Part shown: positions 60,555 through 64,000 of the stretch, piece after piece | Position numbering within the stretch: the stretch's first letter is position 1 | Layout of the letters: each line of letters begins with the position of its first letter | Source: Lepus europaeus | Lineage: Eukaryota > Chordata > Mammalia > Lagomorpha > Leporidae | DNA length: 64,000 nt | Reading direction: 5' to 3' | Assembly (NCBI RefSeq): GCF_033115175.1 | Contig: NW_026909196.1 | Coordinates: 7,378,001-7,442,000 of the forward strand | Notes under the pieces: model-generated | The model's input: the letters and a program-made list of their open reading frames with translations, nothing else | What the model was told of the DNA's origin: nothing | Databases searched by the model: none | Translations under genes and position numbers: made by a program

Positions 60555-61516
60555 CAGTATTCCAGGATAATAATCCCAGGTCCTTTCCCAGGCTGAGTAC
60601 CCAGGATGTCCCTTTTGAGAGAGTTCCCAGCCTGGGTTGAAGGTGCTTCTCCCAACCAAAACTCAGAGTCAGAAGCCCTAATGACTTCCTTGGACTCAAC
60701 CTCAAGTTCTGGGAAGAGAGTGAAATCTGTGCTAGTCTCCAAACCTAGGAGCTTAGCAGCATTGGGATGCTCCTTGAAGTACAGGCATTCCACAAATGGA
60801 AGGATGAGATGTACAATTTGCTGTAGTCATCAAAGTTGAGTCTGGGTCCTGCTGATGCCATTGCACCCATCAGACATGTGGCAGGTGCCAAGGGCTTGAA
60901 TACCACTCCACATAGTACCACTGCCATGCTGACCCACTCAGACCTTTCCAGTGAGGGGAGCAGGTTCAGAACACCATGGGTGACCCCAGCAAGGCCTGTG
61001 TACCCCATCCTTCTGACCTGCCACTGTCAACCTTGTCTGGTGTCCTGGGGGATGGCACTCAGAAAGCCCAGGACTGTATACATAACAGACTCATGGCTCC
61101 CTGAACAGGCCCTTGGTAGCACTTCCTGAGTTACTTTCTCCTCACATGAGACCACCAGGACATCATCTGTAGAGCACAGGGATCCAGGGGCTGCCATGAG
61201 AATGGAGCCTGGATTTCCATAGCAGACTTACCCATGCTGACATCTTGGGGGTGCATAAGTGTCCTTGCCTCTGGTCTTCCCCTTGCAATCTCTAAGCTTA
61301 GACCCTGTAGGATTCTCTCCAAGAATTTTGTTAACTGGTATGGGCTCCAATTCTTGAAGTCCTGATACCCAAGGCATCAGTGAGGCACAGTGTCTGCATT
61401 CTCAGTATTAATGGACCCTTCAGGCTGTGACAAGTCCTGCCAGAGAGCCTGGACATCCCCCGTGTGATCATCCTAGGTAGGCAGACATCACTAAAAGGTA
61501 TTCTAGGTTCTTGCAG

Positions 61517-61637
61517 GTGGTGGACTATAGCCATGGCCTGAGCCATGTGGTGGCCCTATTGTTGATGTGGCTGAATGCAGAAGAGGCTTTTTGGGCCCTG
61601 GTCCAGCTTATGGAGAATCACAAGCATGCAATGCATG
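61517..61637 (+). pseudogene. TBC pseudogene exon, glutamine-finger region
   Basis: 121 bp between TTCTTGCAG and GTAGGT. Encodes VVDYSHGLSHVVALLLMWLN and then AEEAFWALVQLMENHKHAMHG. Frame open and well conserved, but the glutamine finger (YxQG) is YSHG. Confidence 0.88.
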
Positions 61638-62278
61638 GTAGGTGGGTGGTAGTGGTGGGTCAAGTGCATATAAGTCCACAGGTGGCCACGAAGCCAAGTG
61701 ACTGGGCTTTGTCCATCATTTGTTCCAGTAGGATAATCTCTCTTTGGGAGGGTTCCCTAGAAGGAATGGCTGGCAGATACCTCCTATACCGAGCCATACT
61801 CCTAATATTCCTATCATCCAAAGACCCCACATTCTGTATGTGGAAAACTACAGGCCAATGGGTCCTGTCCTTGTCTGGTTACTGATGTCCCTACTGGCCC
61901 TTCTGCCTCATTTCTCTCTACCTAGACTACCACCTACAAAGCCACTCCCAAGGAACTTCCTGAAGGCTGCAACACCCTGTCCAGTCACACCCTCCTTACA
62001 ACAGAGTGTTGGAATGGCCATGAGGCACCCAGTCTGGCTGTAGTCACCCCAGCAGTCACGAGGGGGCAGCCTGGACTGGACTGGACCCCATATATTATCC
62101 CACCTGTACCCAGCTTCAAATGTGGCCCCTCTGCCATGACCAGGTATATTCCCACATGCCCTTGTTAGTATCTCCCCTGACCTGAATTCTTGGGAAGACT
62201 CTGCACTATGCATTTGGTTCTCTAGCCTCCCTGGAAGAGGCTCTGATGTGAGTAGGGGAGGGAGCTGATATTCCTCAG

Positions 62279-62371
62279 GTTTATACAAACTGGGTTCACC
62301 AAAACTGGAGAGATTACAGAAACATGTAAAATATCGTACACTATGCATTCCCCTCACTAGAGAAACATTTG
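62279..62371 (+). pseudogene. TBC pseudogene exon
   Basis: 93 bp between ATTCCTCAG and GTAAGT. Contains FIQTGF and, after a one-base shift, PKLERLQKHVKY, matching the GFPKLLRxQEHH segment. Confidence 0.7.
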
Positions 62372-62773
62372 GTAAGTAAAGCATCTTCTTGCCTCCTCCC
62401 AGGGGCTGGATAAACATGGATGCAGAGGTGGGGAACGGGAGGTACACAAATGTGTCCTTATTCCTTCTTGGGTCGTGTGAGGCCATAGCCTCAACAAGGC
62501 TTTCCCTGGTTTTATTAGAGCCTACAGCAGCGTGGGCCTTTGGTTTGCTTTTCCACCACTTGGTCTGCCAGAGTTTGCATAGATTTAAGGGAGACACTCT
62601 TTCCATGGAAGAGCGGATTGATGGACATGTGTCCCTTCAGGAATCTGCATGGCTGTGAGAGTAGATGCACCTGCTGCTTGGCTTCCTACACCCTGGAGAT
62701 TTTACTATAGGACTCAGATTAGTGGGAGTTCTAGGCAGGTCCTAGGCCCTGAGCTCCTCTGTCTCTTCTATAG

Positions 62774-62836
62774 AAGGAGGAAGTATGCCTTAGGGACTCC
62801 ACTGCCCACTGGTTTACTCAGTGCCTTGTGGATGTA
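62774..62836 (+). pseudogene. TBC pseudogene exon
   Basis: 63 bp between CTTCTATAG and GTAAGTG. Reads DSTAHWFTQCLVDV, matching the TKWFLQCFLD block. Confidence 0.7.
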
Positions 62837-63510
62837 GTAAGTGTCCCCAGGGACTCATCGCACAGAGAAGTTCTTGCCCTAGTTCCTGGCTCTCCTGCCC
62901 TGGTGTCCTGTGGCCCTCAGGAGGACTGAGATCTCGCAGCCCCAGCAGACACAGAAGGGTCCCTGCTGTGTAGACAAGGCAGGCCCTGCCCAGCAGGGGG
63001 TGGCCCAAGCTGAGACTGAGTCCTGGGGCCAGCAAGGATGTGACAGGTCCCATCAGGACATGTCTGGAGGCCTGGCAAAGCCCAGAGCCTTCCAGGAAGA
63101 GGCAGGAGATCCATAAGGCCCTGAGTGTCACAGGGTGGTGTCAGGGCAACCTGAGAATTGACTCTTTGCCCAGGTCACAGGGGAGTCTGGCATCTCCAGA
63201 GTGGTTTCTAAAGTGCACAATGCAGTTTTAGTGGCCTCCAGGGTCCTGGATGTCCTGAACAGACCTCAGTGCTCCTGCTTTCTGGGTCTGTGGCACCCTG
63301 AGTGGACTAGGATGTGGCCATTACACATGGCCCCACTGACCAATGAAATGAGTCCCCCACCCCCACCCCAAGTAGGAGCTCAGGACTCTTATTGATGCAG
63401 CCTCTGGAAAGTCCCCTTGTGCTAGGGGCAGTGACACTGCACACCCACCCCACTGTGGGCTCTGCAGAGGCCTGGGTCAGTGGAATCCTCCAATGCCTGC
63501 TCTCCCCCAG

Positions 63511-63610
63511 ATGCTGTTCCCCATGGCAATAAGAATATGGGATATTTACATCCTGGAAGGTGAGCATGTGCTCACTACCATGGCCTGCATGGCCCTCAAG
63601 TTTCATAGAA
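63511..63610 (+). pseudogene. TBC pseudogene exon, end of TBC domain
   Basis: 100 bp between CTCTCCCCCAG and GTAAAT. Encodes MLFPMAIRIWDIYILEGEHV and then LTTMACMALKFHR; the RIWDIYILEGE block is nearly perfect. Frame open. Later exons may lie beyond. Confidence 0.87.
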
Positions 63611-64000
63611 GTAAATCTTCAGGGCCCACAGAGGCCAGGGTACTGAGAATGGAAGAGCTGGGGGTTCCCTTCATGTCTCTAGTGAGCAGGGCTTGAGGGA
63701 AGGACAAGGAGTTTTGCAAGTGCTGTGTCCCCTTGGGGAGAGCGCTGTGAATTGCCCTGTCGAATCCCCACCCCAGCAACCCACAATCCACAGGGAGGAA
63801 TGGACAGGGATCCTTCCCCAGGAAGGAGCACCTAGAAACCCCTACCAGTGCTTTGCTTGACATCCAAGTGTGTCCAAGGTGGGCCTGCAGACTCTGTCCA
63901 GTGCAAGGAAAGGGATTGGAGCAGCTGCAGTTGCTGTGTCATCCCTGGGGCCCCTGCCAGCCTGACACCCACAATTATGTCTAGAGTGCTTGCTGAAGAT
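63611..64000. other. Downstream of the last recognised TBC exon
   Basis: No further exon recognised with confidence; the window ends here. Confidence 0.5.

Larger units (their letters stand above)
55308..63610 (+). pseudogene. TBC-domain gene copy (TBC1D3/USP6/USP6NL type), unprocessed and decayed
   Basis: A series of short exons with AG/GT borders encodes successive parts of a TBC (Rab GTPase-activating) domain in the correct order, so this is an unprocessed gene copy. Best-kept parts are the exons at 57,845, 61,517 and 63,511. It is inactive: the conserved tryptophan codon before the domain is TAG (57,374-57,376), TGA occurs at 59,101-59,103, and frame shifts occur in the exons at 59,077 and 62,279. 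The two catalytic fingers are also lost: the arginine motif reads IQKTDLAMTST and the YxQG glutamine motif reads YSHG. The family is known for copy-number expansion in primates. The closest parent cannot be told by eye. Confidence 0.82.

Noticed and set aside
61908-62606. 232-codon minus-strand open frame as a gene
   Set aside because: It is antisense to the TBC pseudogene, spans one of its exons, has no domain signal and lies in GC-rich DNA where such frames arise by chance.

Overview
This is a stretch of mammalian nuclear DNA, almost certainly lagomorph and most likely European rabbit (Oryctolagus cuniculus). The main evidence is many copies of the lagomorph C-repeat SINE at different ages, rabbit-type L1 elements with a long 3' UTR, and a host exon set typical of placental mammals. 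I see no intact host protein-coding gene. The window looks like the edge of a pericentromeric or other satellite block passing into repeat-rich DNA with decayed genes.

Layout. (1) 1-18,978 is a head-to-tail satellite of about 370-371 bp (about 36 monomers). It is interrupted by one young C-SINE (9,142-9,475) and by a minus-strand endogenous retrovirus, ERV-A (13,702-18,915), which has 432-bp LTRs, a 6-bp target duplication and a tRNA-His primer site. (2) After about 290 bp of other DNA comes a second, plus-strand provirus, ERV-B (19,265-25,438). It has 613-bp LTRs that differ at only two positions, a tRNA-Pro primer site, a 4-bp target duplication, and a heavily deleted gag-pol followed by a broken env. 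(3) 25,443-32,900 holds an ancient antisense L1 split by two younger rabbit L1 copies, plus SINEs. (4) 32,920-34,030 is a processed pseudogene of GOLM2 (CASC4). (5) 37,876-44,144 is a dead KRAB zinc-finger gene: both KRAB exons keep good splice sites, while the finger exon is full of stops and frameshifts. (6) 45,490-52,590 is a near full-length rabbit L1 with an open ORF1 and a broken ORF2. (7) 55,308-63,610 is an unprocessed TBC-domain pseudogene of the TBC1D3/USP6/USP6NL type, with eight or nine recognisable exons.

The most unusual system is inside ERV-A. On its minus strand I find six copies of a motif pair (GACGGGTAAG ... CCTAAGACAG). They fall into three pairs, and each pair folds into a long hairpin with two symmetrical internal loops, the architecture of the constitutive transport element (CTE) of Mason-Pfizer-type betaretroviruses that recruits the host mRNA exporter NXF1/TAP. 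The inner stem sequences differ among the three hairpins but pairing is kept, with single-base bulges at matching places. Each hairpin is followed by a polypurine tract and a TG-starting U3-like tip, so the provirus appears to carry three stacked retroviral 3' ends, with two different envelope transmembrane pieces between them.

Relations between parts. The ERVs and SINEs entered after the satellite and flanking DNA existed: target duplications are readable, and for the satellite SINE an empty copy of the same site exists 2,970 bp of satellite away. ERV-A is older than ERV-B (about 12 of 432 versus 2 of 613 LTR differences). All retroviral genes seen are broken. Coordinates of ancient repeats and of single decayed exons are approximate.
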